From Streptomyces violaceusniger Tu 4113 (GTDB lineage: Bacteria > Actinomycetota > Actinomycetes > Streptomycetales > Streptomycetaceae): DNA of 64,000 nt. The notes below the pieces were generated by a model. The model worked only from the letters and a program-made list of their open reading frames with translations. It did no database searches and was not told the DNA's origin. Both the position numbers and the translations under genes were made by a program. The stretch lies in assembly GCF_000147815.2 (NCBI RefSeq), contig NC_015957.1, positions 2,294,001 to 2,358,000 on the forward strand, written 5' to 3'. Positions within the stretch are counted from its first letter, which is position 1. Each line of letters begins with the position of its first letter. Positions 18,814-27,342 of the stretch are shown here, piece after piece.

Positions 18814-20106
18814 ATGAGCCACCCTCCCCGTACCCACCGTGACCGCCGCGCCCTGTGGCGAAGCCCGCTGCGCGGCCCCTGGCTGACCTCTGTCCTCGGC
18901 CTGGTCCTGCTCTTCGGCCTGCCCGTGCTGTTTGTGACCGGGCTGCTGTCGTACGCCGCCTACAACCCGAATCTGTCCCCGGTCAACGACCAGACCCCGG
19001 ACAAGGGGCTGCTCGGGTTCTATCTCTTCACCTGGCCGACCAACCCCTCCTGGCTCTACCGCGTCAACCAGGGCGTGCACGTCACCCTCGGGATCGTGCT
19101 CGTCCCCGTGCTGCTGGCCAAGCTGTGGTCGGTCATCCCCAAGCTGTTCACCTGGCCGCCGGTGCGGTCGGTGGGGCACGGGCTGGAGCGGCTCTCGCTG
19201 CTGGCGCTGGTCGGCGGCGGGCTGTTCGAGTTCGCGACCGGGGTGCTCAACGTCCAGTTGGACTACATCTTCCCCGGGTCCTTCTACCCGCTGCACTTCT
19301 ACGGGGCGTGGATCTTCATGGCCGCCCTCGTGGTCCATGTGGCGCTGCGGGTACCGGTCATGGTGCGGGCGCTGCGCAGCCGCGATCTACGGGCCGAGCT
19401 GCGCACCCGTGCCTCGGACACCAAGCCGGAGCCGCCGGACGAGACCGGCCTGGTCAGCCCGCAACCGGCCGCGCCCACCATGTCACGGCGGGGCGCGCTC
19501 GCCATGGTCGGCACCGGCTCGTTCGCGCTGCTGGTGGTGACGGCCGGTCAGAGCATCGGCGGCCCGCTGCGCGAGACCGCCGTGCTCGCGCCGCACGGCC
19601 GCAACCCGGGGTCGGGGCCCAACGGCTTCCAGATCAACAAGACCGCCATGGCCGTCGGTGTCCGCGCCCGCGACATCGGGCCCGACTGGCGGCTGGTGGT
19701 GCGGGGCGCGACGGGCCGCGAGACCGTCCTCACCCGGGAGCGACTGCTGCGGCTGCCGCGACACGGCGCGGCGCTGCCCATCGCCTGCGTGGAGGGGTGG
19801 TCCACATCCGACCAGCGGTGGGACGGGGTGCGGCTGGCCGACCTCGCCGCGCTGGTGGGGCATGCCGACCGGCCACCGAGGGTTCTGGTGGAGTCGGTGC
19901 AGCGGCACGGCTCCTTCCGCCGCGTCGTGCTGAGCGACGTCCAGGTGCGCGACCCCCGCTCGCTGCTGGCCCTGAAGGTCAACGGCGCGGATCTGTCGCC
20001 GGACCACGGCTATCCGGCGCGGGTGATCGTGCCCGGGGCCCCGGGTGTGCACAACACCAAGTGGGTCGGCCGGCTGACCTTCGGGAACTTCGAGGAGACC
20101 GCGTGA
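18814..20106 (+). CDS. Molybdopterin-dependent oxidoreductase fused to membrane cytochrome-b-like domain
   Basis: A 430-residue protein. Residues 20-195 form four membrane helices with conserved His, resembling a cytochrome b561-type anchor. Residues 225-245 are another hydrophobic segment, and about 265-425 are a sulfite-oxidase-fold Moco domain: GPDWRLVVRG, then IACVEGWSTSDQRWDGV with the Mo-ligand Cys, and VPGAPGVHNTKWVGRLTF. It probably passes electrons from an extracytoplasmic substrate to the membrane; the substrate is unknown. A TACGGT -10-like box ends 6 bases before the ATG, so the mRNA may be leaderless. The stop overlaps the next GTG (GTGA). Confidence 0.82.
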   Translation: MSHPPRTHRDRRALWRSPLRGPWLTSVLGLVLLFGLPVLFVTGLLSYAAYNPNLSPVNDQTPDKGLLGFYLFTWPTNPSWLYRVNQGVHVTLGIVLVPVLLAKLWSVIPKLFTWPPVRSVGHGLERLSLLALVGGGLFEFATGVLNVQLDYIFPGSFYPLHFYGAWIFMAALVVHVALRVPVMVRALRSRDLRAELRTRASDTKPEPPDETGLVSPQPAAPTMSRRGALAMVGTGSFALLVVTAGQSIGGPLRETAVLAPHGRNPGSGPNGFQINKTAMAVGVRARDIGPDWRLVVRGATGRETVLTRERLLRLPRHGAALPIACVEGWSTSDQRWDGVRLADLAALVGHADRPPRVLVESVQRHGSFRRVVLSDVQVRDPRSLLALKVNGADLSPDHGYPARVIVPGAPGVHNTKWVGRLTFGNFEETA

Positions 20107-20180
20107 AGGGGCTTGGGCGAGGCCGCATGAGGGGGCCTCGGGGAGACCGTATGAAGGGGCTTCGAGGAGACCGTATGAAG
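20085..20180. repeat. 24-base tandem repeat reiterating ribosome site and start codon
   Basis: Four imperfect 24-base units (20085-20108, 20109-20132, 20133-20156, 20157-20180). Each contains a GAGGAGACC-like purine box followed by a GTG or ATG: start codons fall at 20103, 20127, 20151 and 20175, exactly 24 bases apart and all in one frame. Confidence 0.9.
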
Positions 20181-20741
20181 GCCGTGATGCGCCGCTTCGG
20201 GCCGCGGGCCGTCCTCCACCGCTTCGGGCTGCGGCGGCTGGAAAGGGAGTCACCGCTGCGGCTGGTGCTGCTGCTGTGCTCGTTCGCGCTGACCGGCTAC
20301 GCGGGGGTCAGGCTGCTGAGCGGCGACTGGTTCGGGATCGTGCTGTGGATCGTCGGTGCCGCCCTCCTCCATGACCTGGTGCTGCTTCCGCTGTACGCGC
20401 TCGCCGACCGTGCCGTGGGCGCCGTGCTCCCGGCCGCGGCGCGGTGGATCAACCATGTGCGGGTGCCCGTCTTCCTCTCCGGGCTGCTCATGCTGGTGTG
20501 GTTCCCGCTGATCCTCGGCCGGCAGGCGCGCCGCTACGAGCACGCGACCGGGCTGAGCGCCGACGTCTTCTGGCCGCGATGGCTGCTGATCACCGCGGGA
20601 CTCTTCGGCGCCTCGGCCGTATGGCTGGCGATCCGGGTGGCGATCCGGGTGTGGCGCCGCCGCCCGGGGCCTCGGCGTGGGGCCCCGGCGGCGGGGGAGC
20701 GGAAGCCGCCCGCAGGGCCCGCACGGCCCAGCCGGTCATGA
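20103..20741 (+). CDS. Small polytopic membrane protein of unknown function
   Basis: Up to 212 residues, with about four hydrophobic helices (roughly 53-70, 77-95, 115-135, 155-175) and a basic Pro-rich C-terminus. I recognise no family. The first possible start is GTG 20103, overlapping the molybdoenzyme stop; three further in-frame starts follow in the repeat, and ATG 20175 gives 188 residues that still include every helix. Position suggests a membrane partner of the molybdoenzyme. The 3' end overlaps the convergent GT-C gene by 152 bases. Confidence 0.65.
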   Translation: MKGLGRGRMRGPRGDRMKGLRGDRMKAVMRRFGPRAVLHRFGLRRLERESPLRLVLLLCSFALTGYAGVRLLSGDWFGIVLWIVGAALLHDLVLLPLYALADRAVGAVLPAAARWINHVRVPVFLSGLLMLVWFPLILGRQARRYEHATGLSADVFWPRWLLITAGLFGASAVWLAIRVAIRVWRRRPGPRRGAPAAGERKPPAGPARPSRS

Positions 20742-22467
20742 TTGCCGCACCGGCGACCGCGTACCCCAGCGTTCCGACCCACGCGCCGTCGTCGACCGCA
20801 CGGGCCGTCACATACTGGGCAACTCCCGCGAGCGGCAGGCCGAGCCACTCCCAGCGCCCGTCGAGGGCCACCAGTGCCACCACCAGCAGCGCGTACCAGG
20901 GATAGCCGGGCGTCATCAGCAGGAACGCGGTCCCGGTCACCACCAGCGCGCCGCGCCAGGGCCGGCCGGGATCGCCGCGCAGCAACACCCAGGCGACGAC
21001 CACGAGCAGGACGGCGGCGACCACCGGCAGGGCCCAGCTCTCCGGGGCGGGGTGGAGCAGACGCAGCAGCGCGTAGCGGTTCTTGTCGTCCGAGGCGGTG
21101 GAGCCCGTCTCGTACCCCTCCTCGGCCACATAGCCGGTGAGATAGCCGAGCACGGAGGAGCGCGAGAGCAGGATGTACGGGAGGTAGCCGAGCGCGACCA
21201 CGGCCGCGGCGGGAAGCAGGATCGCGGCGGCAGGGCGCACCGCCGCTGCCGCCGCGCGGCGGATCCGGGCGGTCGGTGAGGGGGGACTCCCGGCGTTTTC
21301 AGGGGCCTTGGGGACTTTGGGGGCTTTGGGGGTCTTGGGGTTCATGGGGTTCGTGGTGAGGATGCCGGAGAGCGCACCCGGCAGGGTCACGGCGGGCAGC
21401 AGCTTGGCCGCGATCGCCGCGCCGAGCAGCACGCCGCCCAGGGCGCGGCGGCGGGGGACGGCGACCAGGCCCGCGACGGTCAACAGCACGCCCAGCGCGT
21501 CGACATGGGCGTTGTTCACCGCCTCCACCGGCACGGCCGGGCACCAGGCCCACAGCGCCGCGCGGGCGGTCGCGAGGCGGGGATCGGGGCGGCGGCGTGC
21601 CGCGGCGAGCAGCACGGCGGTGGTGGCGACGGACAGCAGCGCGCCGCCGGTCTGCAGGGGGAGGAGAGTGGAACCTGACGGCGCCGAGCGGTGTACAAGC
21701 AGGAAATAGCCCTCTGCGACGGGAGGATAGATCGTATGGACCGCGGGGCGATTGAGGCGGGTGCACTGCGGCTCGGCGGGGCCGGAGGCGCCGCGCGTGT
21801 GGTCGGAGGTGCCGCGCATGTGGTCGGGCGCCGGATTGGCGCTCGGGCGGGCGCCGGGCGCGGGGCGGACGGGGGCGCGGTCGGGGCCATGGCAGGCGGG
21901 GCCCTTCGGGAAGAGCCAGCGGTCGCGCAGCGAAGCGAGCGCGGGGTCCTCGGGCGCGTGGTCATAGGGGGATATGCCCGCGGCCTGCACCCGTCCGTCC
22001 CAGGCGTAGCGGTAGGCGTCGGTGCTGGTGCGCGGCGGCCCGAGCAGGCCCGTGGCGGCGACCGCGGCGCTCCCCACGAGCACGAAGACGGCGGCGTGGC
22101 GGGCGCCCAGGCGGCGGACCGTCCATGCCGCCGCGGCGAACAGCACCCAGGCGAGGGCGTACCAGCGGGAGAGCATGCCGGGCGCGGTGTGGAAGTCGTC
22201 CCTGCGGAAGGTCAGGGCCAGGACGGCGACCAGCGAGCCGAGCAGCGTGGCCAGCGCGAGCGGGGTGATCCACGGGTGGGCGGTCCGCGCCCGCGAGGCC
22301 CGGGTGGGGCGCTCTGTCGGGCGCGGCTCGTCCGTGCTGTCAGGCGGTGGTGCGAGGCGGTCGCGGGCCGTTGGGCGGGGGCCCGGGCCGGAGCGCTGAT
22401 CAGGCACCCGGCCGGTCCATCGGGCGAGTCGGCCGGGCCGCAGCAGGCCGCGCAGCGATGCGGGCAC
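20590..22467 (-). CDS. GT-C (GT87/MptB-like) membrane glycosyltransferase
   Basis: A 625-residue protein with about a dozen membrane helices and a long Pro-rich cytoplasmic N-terminus. The first loop holds STDAYRYAWDGRVQAAGISP, the acidic/aromatic loop typical of polyprenol-phosphate-mannose-dependent GT-C enzymes; NNAHVDALGVLL and PGYPWYALLVVA also fit GT87/MptB relatives. It probably adds a sugar to a lipid-linked or cell-surface acceptor. GTG start 22467 follows the methyltransferase stop by 3 bases. A GGGG-rich run at 21300-21352 encodes a Pro/Lys linker (TPKAPKVPKAPE). Fourth gene of the minus-strand glycan operon. Confidence 0.78.
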   Translation of the reverse strand: MPASLRGLLRPGRLARWTGRVPDQRSGPGPRPTARDRLAPPPDSTDEPRPTERPTRASRARTAHPWITPLALATLLGSLVAVLALTFRRDDFHTAPGMLSRWYALAWVLFAAAAWTVRRLGARHAAVFVLVGSAAVAATGLLGPPRTSTDAYRYAWDGRVQAAGISPYDHAPEDPALASLRDRWLFPKGPACHGPDRAPVRPAPGARPSANPAPDHMRGTSDHTRGASGPAEPQCTRLNRPAVHTIYPPVAEGYFLLVHRSAPSGSTLLPLQTGGALLSVATTAVLLAAARRRPDPRLATARAALWAWCPAVPVEAVNNAHVDALGVLLTVAGLVAVPRRRALGGVLLGAAIAAKLLPAVTLPGALSGILTTNPMNPKTPKAPKVPKAPENAGSPPSPTARIRRAAAAAVRPAAAILLPAAAVVALGYLPYILLSRSSVLGYLTGYVAEEGYETGSTASDDKNRYALLRLLHPAPESWALPVVAAVLLVVVAWVLLRGDPGRPWRGALVVTGTAFLLMTPGYPWYALLVVALVALDGRWEWLGLPLAGVAQYVTARAVDDGAWVGTLGYAVAGAAIMTGWAVRALRAASAPPPPGPHAEAPGGGATPGSPPGSPAIRPRRRRVPR

Positions 22468-22470
22468 GGC

Positions 22471-23259
22471 TCAGCGCTCCGTGGCGGACCGGGGCGGGGG
22501 CGGTGTGCGGCGCAGCGACACAAAGCTCCGGTCCCGCGCGGTCCACTGCTCGACCGGGTTCCAGCCCACCGCGCGCGCGTGGTGCAGCAGTGCCGGGACG
22601 CCGACCCGGGCCCAGGGGAAGGCCGTTCCCACGTCGCCCCGGCCGTCGTCCACGCGCACCCGCACCCGCTCGTCCACATCCACGGTCGCGGCCTCCACGA
22701 GCAGCAGCCCTTCGGGGGCTATGAGTTGAGCGACGCGCGCGAGGAGTGCCTGCGGATCGCCGCCGATGCCGATGTTGCCGTCGATCAGCAGTGCCGTGCC
22801 CCAGCGTCCCTCGCCGGGCAGCGGTTCGAAGACCGAGCGGCACAGCGCGGGCCCGCCCGCACGGACCGTTCGGGCGACCGCGGCCTGGCTGACGTCGATG
22901 CCCAGACAGGGACGGCCGCGCAGGGCCAGTGCGGCCACCAGCCGACCGGGTCCGCAGCCGATGTCGAGGGCCGGGCCCTGGCAGCGCCGGAGCACGGTCC
23001 GGTCGGCCGCGTCGGCGTCCGCACACCAGCGTTCGACGTCCAAGGGCAGCATCCAGCCGTCGGTTCGGCGCAGGAACAGCGGACCTCGGCCCGCGTGCAG
23101 CGCCCGGACATAGGGGTCGGCGTGCCAGGCGGCCGCCGCACGGCGAGCGGGAGTCCGCTCACGTACCGGCCCGTCTCGTACCGATCCGTCGTGTACGGAC
23201 CGGTCTTTCACCAGTCCGTCGTGTACGGATCCGTCTCGCACCGTCTCCGCCGCGCTCAT
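22471..23259 (-). CDS. Class I SAM-dependent methyltransferase
   Basis: A 262-residue protein with SAM motif I ALDIGCGPGRLVAALAL (about residues 94-110), the acidic strand GIDVSQAAV, and the post-motif LLIDGNIGIGGDP. Substrate unknown; in this operon a sugar, polyprenyl or glycan acceptor is plausible. Residues 8-32 are five pentapeptide repeats of the type RDGSV/HDGLV, encoded by 15-base tandem units at 23164-23238. Its ATG overlaps the DUF2064 stop (ATGA at 23256-23259). Confidence 0.8.
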   Translation of the reverse strand: MSAAETVRDGSVHDGLVKDRSVHDGSVRDGPVRERTPARRAAAAWHADPYVRALHAGRGPLFLRRTDGWMLPLDVERWCADADAADRTVLRRCQGPALDIGCGPGRLVAALALRGRPCLGIDVSQAAVARTVRAGGPALCRSVFEPLPGEGRWGTALLIDGNIGIGGDPQALLARVAQLIAPEGLLLVEAATVDVDERVRVRVDDGRGDVGTAFPWARVGVPALLHHARAVGWNPVEQWTARDRSFVSLRRTPPPPRSATER

Positions 23260-24035
23260 CGGGCGGTGGTCCGGGACAGCCGGGCGAGGGTCCGGGCGAA
23301 CCGCCCGTCCGGGACGTCGGCCGCCACGCGTGCGGCATCCTCCGCCGTATCCACGTCGCGCAGCATCGGCAGGTCGCGCACCCGCAGCCCCGCGTCCGTC
23401 AGCCGGCGCCGCTGTGCGGCACCGGTGGTGGCGGTGGACATCGGCACGCCCCGCAGCAGCCCGGGGTCCGGTTGCGCGAGGCCCAAGGCCCAGAAGCCAC
23501 CGTCGGCGGCCGGGCCGAACCAGGCGTCGCAGTCGTGCCAGCCGTTCGGGCCCAGCGCGGGGGCGAGCAGAGCGGGGGTCACCTGCGGGGTGTCCATGCC
23601 GATCAGCAGGGCGGCGCCCCGGCAGGTGGCGAAGGCCGCGGCGAGCCGTTCGTCCAGACCGCCGTCGCACTGCGGCACCACCTCGAATCCCGGTGGCAGC
23701 CACGGCCCGGGGTGCCCGTCGAGCACCAGGACCCTGCGGCGGGCGGGCATGGCGAGCGCGGCGTGCAGCGTGTCGGCGAGGCATGCCTCGGCGAGCGAGG
23801 CGGCCTCGGCGGGGGTGTACGGGGGAGTGAGCCTGGTCTTCACCCGCCCGGGCACCGGTTCCTTGGCGATGATGAGCAGCGTCGTCCCGTCCTCGTGGGC
23901 AGGCCGGGAGCCGGTGTCCGCATGGATATCCGCACCGGGGACGGGCCCATCGGCGGCATCGGGTCCGGAGCCGGGGCGGTCGGGAGCCGAGGGGGCCTCC
24001 GCCGCGTTCGCACCCTCGCGTGGCGCGGCGCTCAC
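23256..24035 (-). CDS. DUF2064/TIGR04282-type nucleotidyl/glycosyl transferase-like protein
   Basis: A 259-residue protein with a disordered first 50 residues, then LLIIAKEPVPGRVKTRL, the nucleotide-sugar-binding start of the DUF2064 family, and ALLIGMDTPQVTP and WFGPAADGGFWALGL with the acidic residues expected of a GT-A-like fold. Members commonly pair with a GT2 enzyme, as here. The GTG start overlaps the GT2 stop (GTGA at 24032-24035). The exact reaction is not known to me. Confidence 0.8.
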   Translation of the reverse strand: MSAAPREGANAAEAPSAPDRPGSGPDAADGPVPGADIHADTGSRPAHEDGTTLLIIAKEPVPGRVKTRLTPPYTPAEAASLAEACLADTLHAALAMPARRRVLVLDGHPGPWLPPGFEVVPQCDGGLDERLAAAFATCRGAALLIGMDTPQVTPALLAPALGPNGWHDCDAWFGPAADGGFWALGLAQPDPGLLRGVPMSTATTGAAQRRRLTDAGLRVRDLPMLRDVDTAEDAARVAADVPDGRFARTLARLSRTTAR

Positions 24036-24754
24036 CGTGCGGCCCTCGTGGCGGCGGCCAGGTCGTGGGCCACCGGCGGCTGGCGCAGCACGGCGCGCAT
24101 ATCGCGCACCGCGTGCCAGGTCCCCCGCCAGGTGCCGGTGACCTTCGACTTCCCGGTGCGCGGCCGGTACGGCACCTCCCGCTCCTCGACCCGCCATCCC
24201 GCGTCCGCGGCCCGCACGACCATCTGCAGCGGGTAGCCGCTGCGGCGGTCGGTGAGGCCGAGGGCGAGCAGCGGTTCGCGCCGCGCGGCCCGCAGTGGGC
24301 CGAGGTCGCCGAGCGTGAGGCCGGTGCGCCGGCGCAGCATGCGGGTCAGCGCGATATTGCCGAGCCGGGCGTGCATCGGCCAGGCCCCCCGTTCCTGGGG
24401 ACGTCGCCGGCCCAGCACGAGGTCGGCGCCGCCTTCCGCGACGGTCCGCACGAAGGCGGTGAGCAGGCCGGGGTCGAGCGAGGCGTCGCAGTCGCAGAAG
24501 CAGACGATGTCGGCCTCGGCGGCGAGGAGCCCGGCATGGCAGGCGGCGCCGAAGCCACGGCGCGGTTCATGCACGACGGTGGCGCCGTGGGCGCGGGCGA
24601 TCGTGGCCGAGCCGTCCGTGGAGCCGTTGTCGACGACGATGGCGCGCCAGCCGGCCGGGATGCGGGCCAGCACCCAGGGCAGGGCGGCGGCTTCGTCCAG
24701 ACAGGGCAGGACGACGTCCGCACAGGGGGTGGTCGAGTTTGTCACCTGCACCAC
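24032..24754 (-). CDS. Family 2 glycosyltransferase
   Basis: A 240-residue soluble GT-A enzyme: DVVLPCLDEAAALPWVL at the N-terminus, VVDNGSTDGSA (about 41-51), the DxD-type metal site CDCDASLD (about 88-95), and RRSGYPLQMVVRAADAGWRVEEREVPY typical of polyprenyl-phosphate glycosyltransferases. First gene of a tightly overlapping operon (GT2, DUF2064, methyltransferase, GT-C). No good SD precedes the GTG at 24754, so the mRNA may be leaderless, or the next in-frame GTG (24745) is used. Divergent from the response regulator. Confidence 0.85.
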   Translation of the reverse strand: MVQVTNSTTPCADVVLPCLDEAAALPWVLARIPAGWRAIVVDNGSTDGSATIARAHGATVVHEPRRGFGAACHAGLLAAEADIVCFCDCDASLDPGLLTAFVRTVAEGGADLVLGRRRPQERGAWPMHARLGNIALTRMLRRRTGLTLGDLGPLRAARREPLLALGLTDRRSGYPLQMVVRAADAGWRVEEREVPYRPRTGKSKVTGTWRGTWHAVRDMRAVLRQPPVAHDLAAATRAAR

Positions 24755-24870
24755 ACTACGAAGGAGAAAGCGACATTTCGGGCTTCAGGTTCTTACGAAA
24801 CACGGACGTCGCCCGGTCCGCGGGCTCCCTGCCGCATCCTGGCGCCGGACCTGGTGTCACGCTGTGGGGC

Positions 24871-25695
24871 ATGCAGCAGACCCCGTCTCCCACCCGCGTG
24901 CTCGTCGTGGACGACGATCCGACCGTGGCCGAGGTCGTCGCCGGGTACCTCGGCCGGGCCGGATTCGCCGTGGACCAGGCAGCCGACGGCCCCGGGGCGC
25001 TCGCCCGCGCCGCCGCCCGCTGGCCGGACCTGGTCGTCCTCGACCTGATGCTGCCCGGTATGGACGGGCTGGAGGTGTGCCGCGCGCTCCGGGGCAGGGG
25101 CCCGGTGCCGGTCATCATGCTCACCGCGCGCGGCGACGAGGAGGACCGGATCCTCGGCCTGGAGATCGGCGCGGACGACTACGTCACCAAGCCGTTCAGC
25201 CCACGGGAGCTGGTGCTGCGCGTGGAGTCTGTGCTGCGCCGCGGCCGGACCGGTCCGCAGGTCCCCGGCTCGTCCGCCCCCGCCCCGGGCGGTGTGGCGC
25301 ACCGCGCCGGGATCACCCTCGATGCCCTGGCCCGGCGCGCCACCCGGGACGGCCGGGAACTCGCCCTGACGGTGCGCGAGTTCGACCTGCTGTCCTTTCT
25401 GCTGCGCCACCCGGGGGTGGCCTTCACCCGCGAGGAGCTGATGCGCGAGGTCTGGGGCTGGGACTTCGGGGATCTGTCCACCGTCACCGTCCATGTGCGG
25501 CGGCTGCGCGGAAAGGTCGAGGACGATCCCGCCGCGCCCCGGCTCATCCAGACCGTCTGGGGCATCGGCTACCGCTTCGACGCCCCGCCCGAGGCCGACG
25601 ACGAGGGGCCACCGGACGACGGCCCAGGGGGCGAGGCGCGACGGGACGAGGGGCGACGGGACGGCGACGGGCGGGGGGCGGGTTCCGATGCGTGA
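24871..25695 (+). CDS. OmpR/PhoB-family response regulator
   Basis: A 274-residue regulator. The receiver domain (residues 8-120) has acidic DDD at 14-16, phospho-acceptor Asp58 in VVLDLMLPGMDG, and TKPFSPREL with the conserved Lys. The winged-helix DNA-binding domain (about 148-245) includes LTVREFDLLSFLLRHPGVAF and VTVHVRRLRGKVEDDP. About 30 acidic/basic low-complexity residues follow. It overlaps the sensor kinase gene by 8 bases. Position between glycan genes suggests control of envelope glycan genes, by inference. Confidence 0.92.
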   Translation: MQQTPSPTRVLVVDDDPTVAEVVAGYLGRAGFAVDQAADGPGALARAAARWPDLVVLDLMLPGMDGLEVCRALRGRGPVPVIMLTARGDEEDRILGLEIGADDYVTKPFSPRELVLRVESVLRRGRTGPQVPGSSAPAPGGVAHRAGITLDALARRATRDGRELALTVREFDLLSFLLRHPGVAFTREELMREVWGWDFGDLSTVTVHVRRLRGKVEDDPAAPRLIQTVWGIGYRFDAPPEADDEGPPDDGPGGEARRDEGRRDGDGRGAGSDA

Positions 25696-26800
25696 TGTGT
25701 TCCTCATGGCGGCGTTCGCCTTCCTCGGCGCGGCGGCGGCCGGTCTGCTGGGCGCGCTGGCGCTGCGGCTGGTGCGCGGCCGTTCGGTCGCGGTGTCCCT
25801 CGCCGTGGTCGCCGCCGTCGCGGTCACGGCGATGCTCACCGGGACGCTGGCCGTCGCCTGGGCGATGTTCCTGTCCCCGCACGACCTGACGGTGGTCACC
25901 ACCGTCTGCGCCATGGCCGCCGTGGTGTCCCTGGTCACCGCGCTGCTGCTGGGCCGCTGGGTGGTGGCGCGCAGCAACGCGCTGGCCCTCGCCGCCCGCT
26001 CCTTCGGGGACGGCGGGAGCTTCGCCGCCCCCGACGGCCAGGCCACCGCCGAACTCGCCGCGCTCGGCCGCGAACTGGCCGCCACCAGCGCCAAGCTGGC
26101 CGCCTCCCGCGAGCGTGAGCGCGCCCTGGAGTCCTCCCGCCGGGAGCTGGTCGCCTGGATATCCCACGATCTGCGCACCCCGCTGGCGGGGCTGCGCGCG
26201 ATGTCCGAAGCGCTGGAGGACGGGGTGGCCCCGGACCCGGACCGCTACCTCCGCCGGATCCGCACCGAGGTGGAGCGGCTGAACACGATGGTCGGCGACC
26301 TCTTCGAGCTCTCCCGCATCCACGCCGGGGCGCTCTCCCTCAGCCCCACCCGGATCTCCGTCTACGACCTGATCGGCGACGCACTCGCCGGGGTCGATCC
26401 GCTCGCCCGCGAGCTGGGCGTCCAGTTGATCGGCGACCGCGTGGACCCCGTCCCGGTGGAGGTCGACGGCAAGGAGATGACCCGTGTGCTCGGAAACCTG
26501 CTTGTCAACGCGGTCCGCCGCACCCCGGCGGACGGCACGGTCGCGGTGACCGCCGAGCGGGTGGCGGACACGGTCGTGCTGTCGGTCACCGACGGCTGCG
26601 GCGGGATCCCGGAGGAGGACCTTCCGCGCGTCTTCGACACCGGCTGGCGCGGCAGCAACGCCCGCACACCCCCGGCGGGCGCCGGTCTGGGCCTCGCCAT
26701 CGTCCGTGGCATCGTCGAGGCCCACGACGGCCAGGCGGCGGTCCGCAACGTCGACGGCGGCTGCCGCTTCGAGGTCCGCCTCCCCGCCGCCGTCACCTGA
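25688..26800 (+). CDS. Membrane sensor histidine kinase
   Basis: A 370-residue kinase with two or three membrane helices (about residues 5-25, 35-60, 66-90) and almost no extracytoplasmic loop, then a linker, the HisKA H-box AWISHDLRTPL with His160, the N-box LGNLLVNAVRR, and the GAGLGLAIVRG G-box. The short loops suggest it senses a membrane or intramembrane signal. Cognate partner of the overlapping regulator gene. The last codons and the stop are duplicated downstream in a tandem array. Confidence 0.92.
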   Translation: MRDVFLMAAFAFLGAAAAGLLGALALRLVRGRSVAVSLAVVAAVAVTAMLTGTLAVAWAMFLSPHDLTVVTTVCAMAAVVSLVTALLLGRWVVARSNALALAARSFGDGGSFAAPDGQATAELAALGRELAATSAKLAASRERERALESSRRELVAWISHDLRTPLAGLRAMSEALEDGVAPDPDRYLRRIRTEVERLNTMVGDLFELSRIHAGALSLSPTRISVYDLIGDALAGVDPLARELGVQLIGDRVDPVPVEVDGKEMTRVLGNLLVNAVRRTPADGTVAVTAERVADTVVLSVTDGCGGIPEEDLPRVFDTGWRGSNARTPPAGAGLGLAIVRGIVEAHDGQAAVRNVDGGCRFEVRLPAAVT

Positions 26801-27342
26801 GCGACTCGGCCCTGGGGCCGCAGCGACCTGAGCGACTCGGCCCTGGGCCCGCAGTCACCTGAGCGACTCGGCCCCTCGGATCGCCGTCACGCGAGGCGGC
26901 TCCTCCCCTAAGGCCGCCGTCACGTCAGCGCCCCGGCCACTCGGGCTGCCGTGAGCTGGGCGCCCGTCCCCTCAGGGCGCCGTCAGGGCGCCCGCTTCTC
27001 AGGCTGCCGTGGCCTGGGCGGCTCCGCCGTCCTCAGGCCACCAGGGCTCCGCCCTCAGGCCGCTGTCAGGGCTCCCGCTTCTCGGGCGCCGTGGCCTGGG
27101 CACCCGTCCCCTCGGGCCGCTGTCAGGGCTCCGCCCTCAGGCCGCCGTCAGAGCTCCGCCCTTAGGCCGCTGTCAGGGCTCCCGCTTCTCGGGCGCCGTG
27201 GCCTGGGCGCCCGTCCCCTCTGGCCGCCGTCAGGGCTCCGCTCTCAGGCCGCTGTCAGGGCTCCCGCCGTCAGGGCTCCCGCCGTCAGGGCTCCGCCCTC
27301 AGGCCGCCGCCCCCAGGCCGCTGTCAGGGCCCCCACCGCCCC
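26789..27342. repeat. Degenerate tandem repeat array between the kinase and epimerase genes
   Basis: The first three units (about 31 bases each, core CCTGAGCGACTCGGCCC) begin with the end and TGA stop of the kinase gene. Beyond about 26890 the pattern continues as variable units with cores such as GGCCGCTGTCAGGGCTCC and TTCTCGGGCGCCGTGGCCTGG, up to the epimerase stop. No gene or constant-length spacer is visible; the whole 540-base gap looks like repeated slippage or duplication from a gene 3' end. Confidence 0.8.

Noticed and set aside
18855..20102. Long frame continuing upstream of the small membrane protein
   Set aside because: It overlaps the molybdoenzyme in another frame and is Arg/Ala-rich without recognisable domains; the real gene begins at 20103 or a later repeat start.
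22471..23784. Longer 437-residue form of the methyltransferase
   Set aside because: The added N-terminus is out-of-frame sequence of the DUF2064 gene; ATG 23259 gives a precise ATGA overlap.
26801..27342. CRISPR array
   Set aside because: Units vary in length and sequence, there are no unique constant-length spacers, and the first unit is derived from the kinase stop region.
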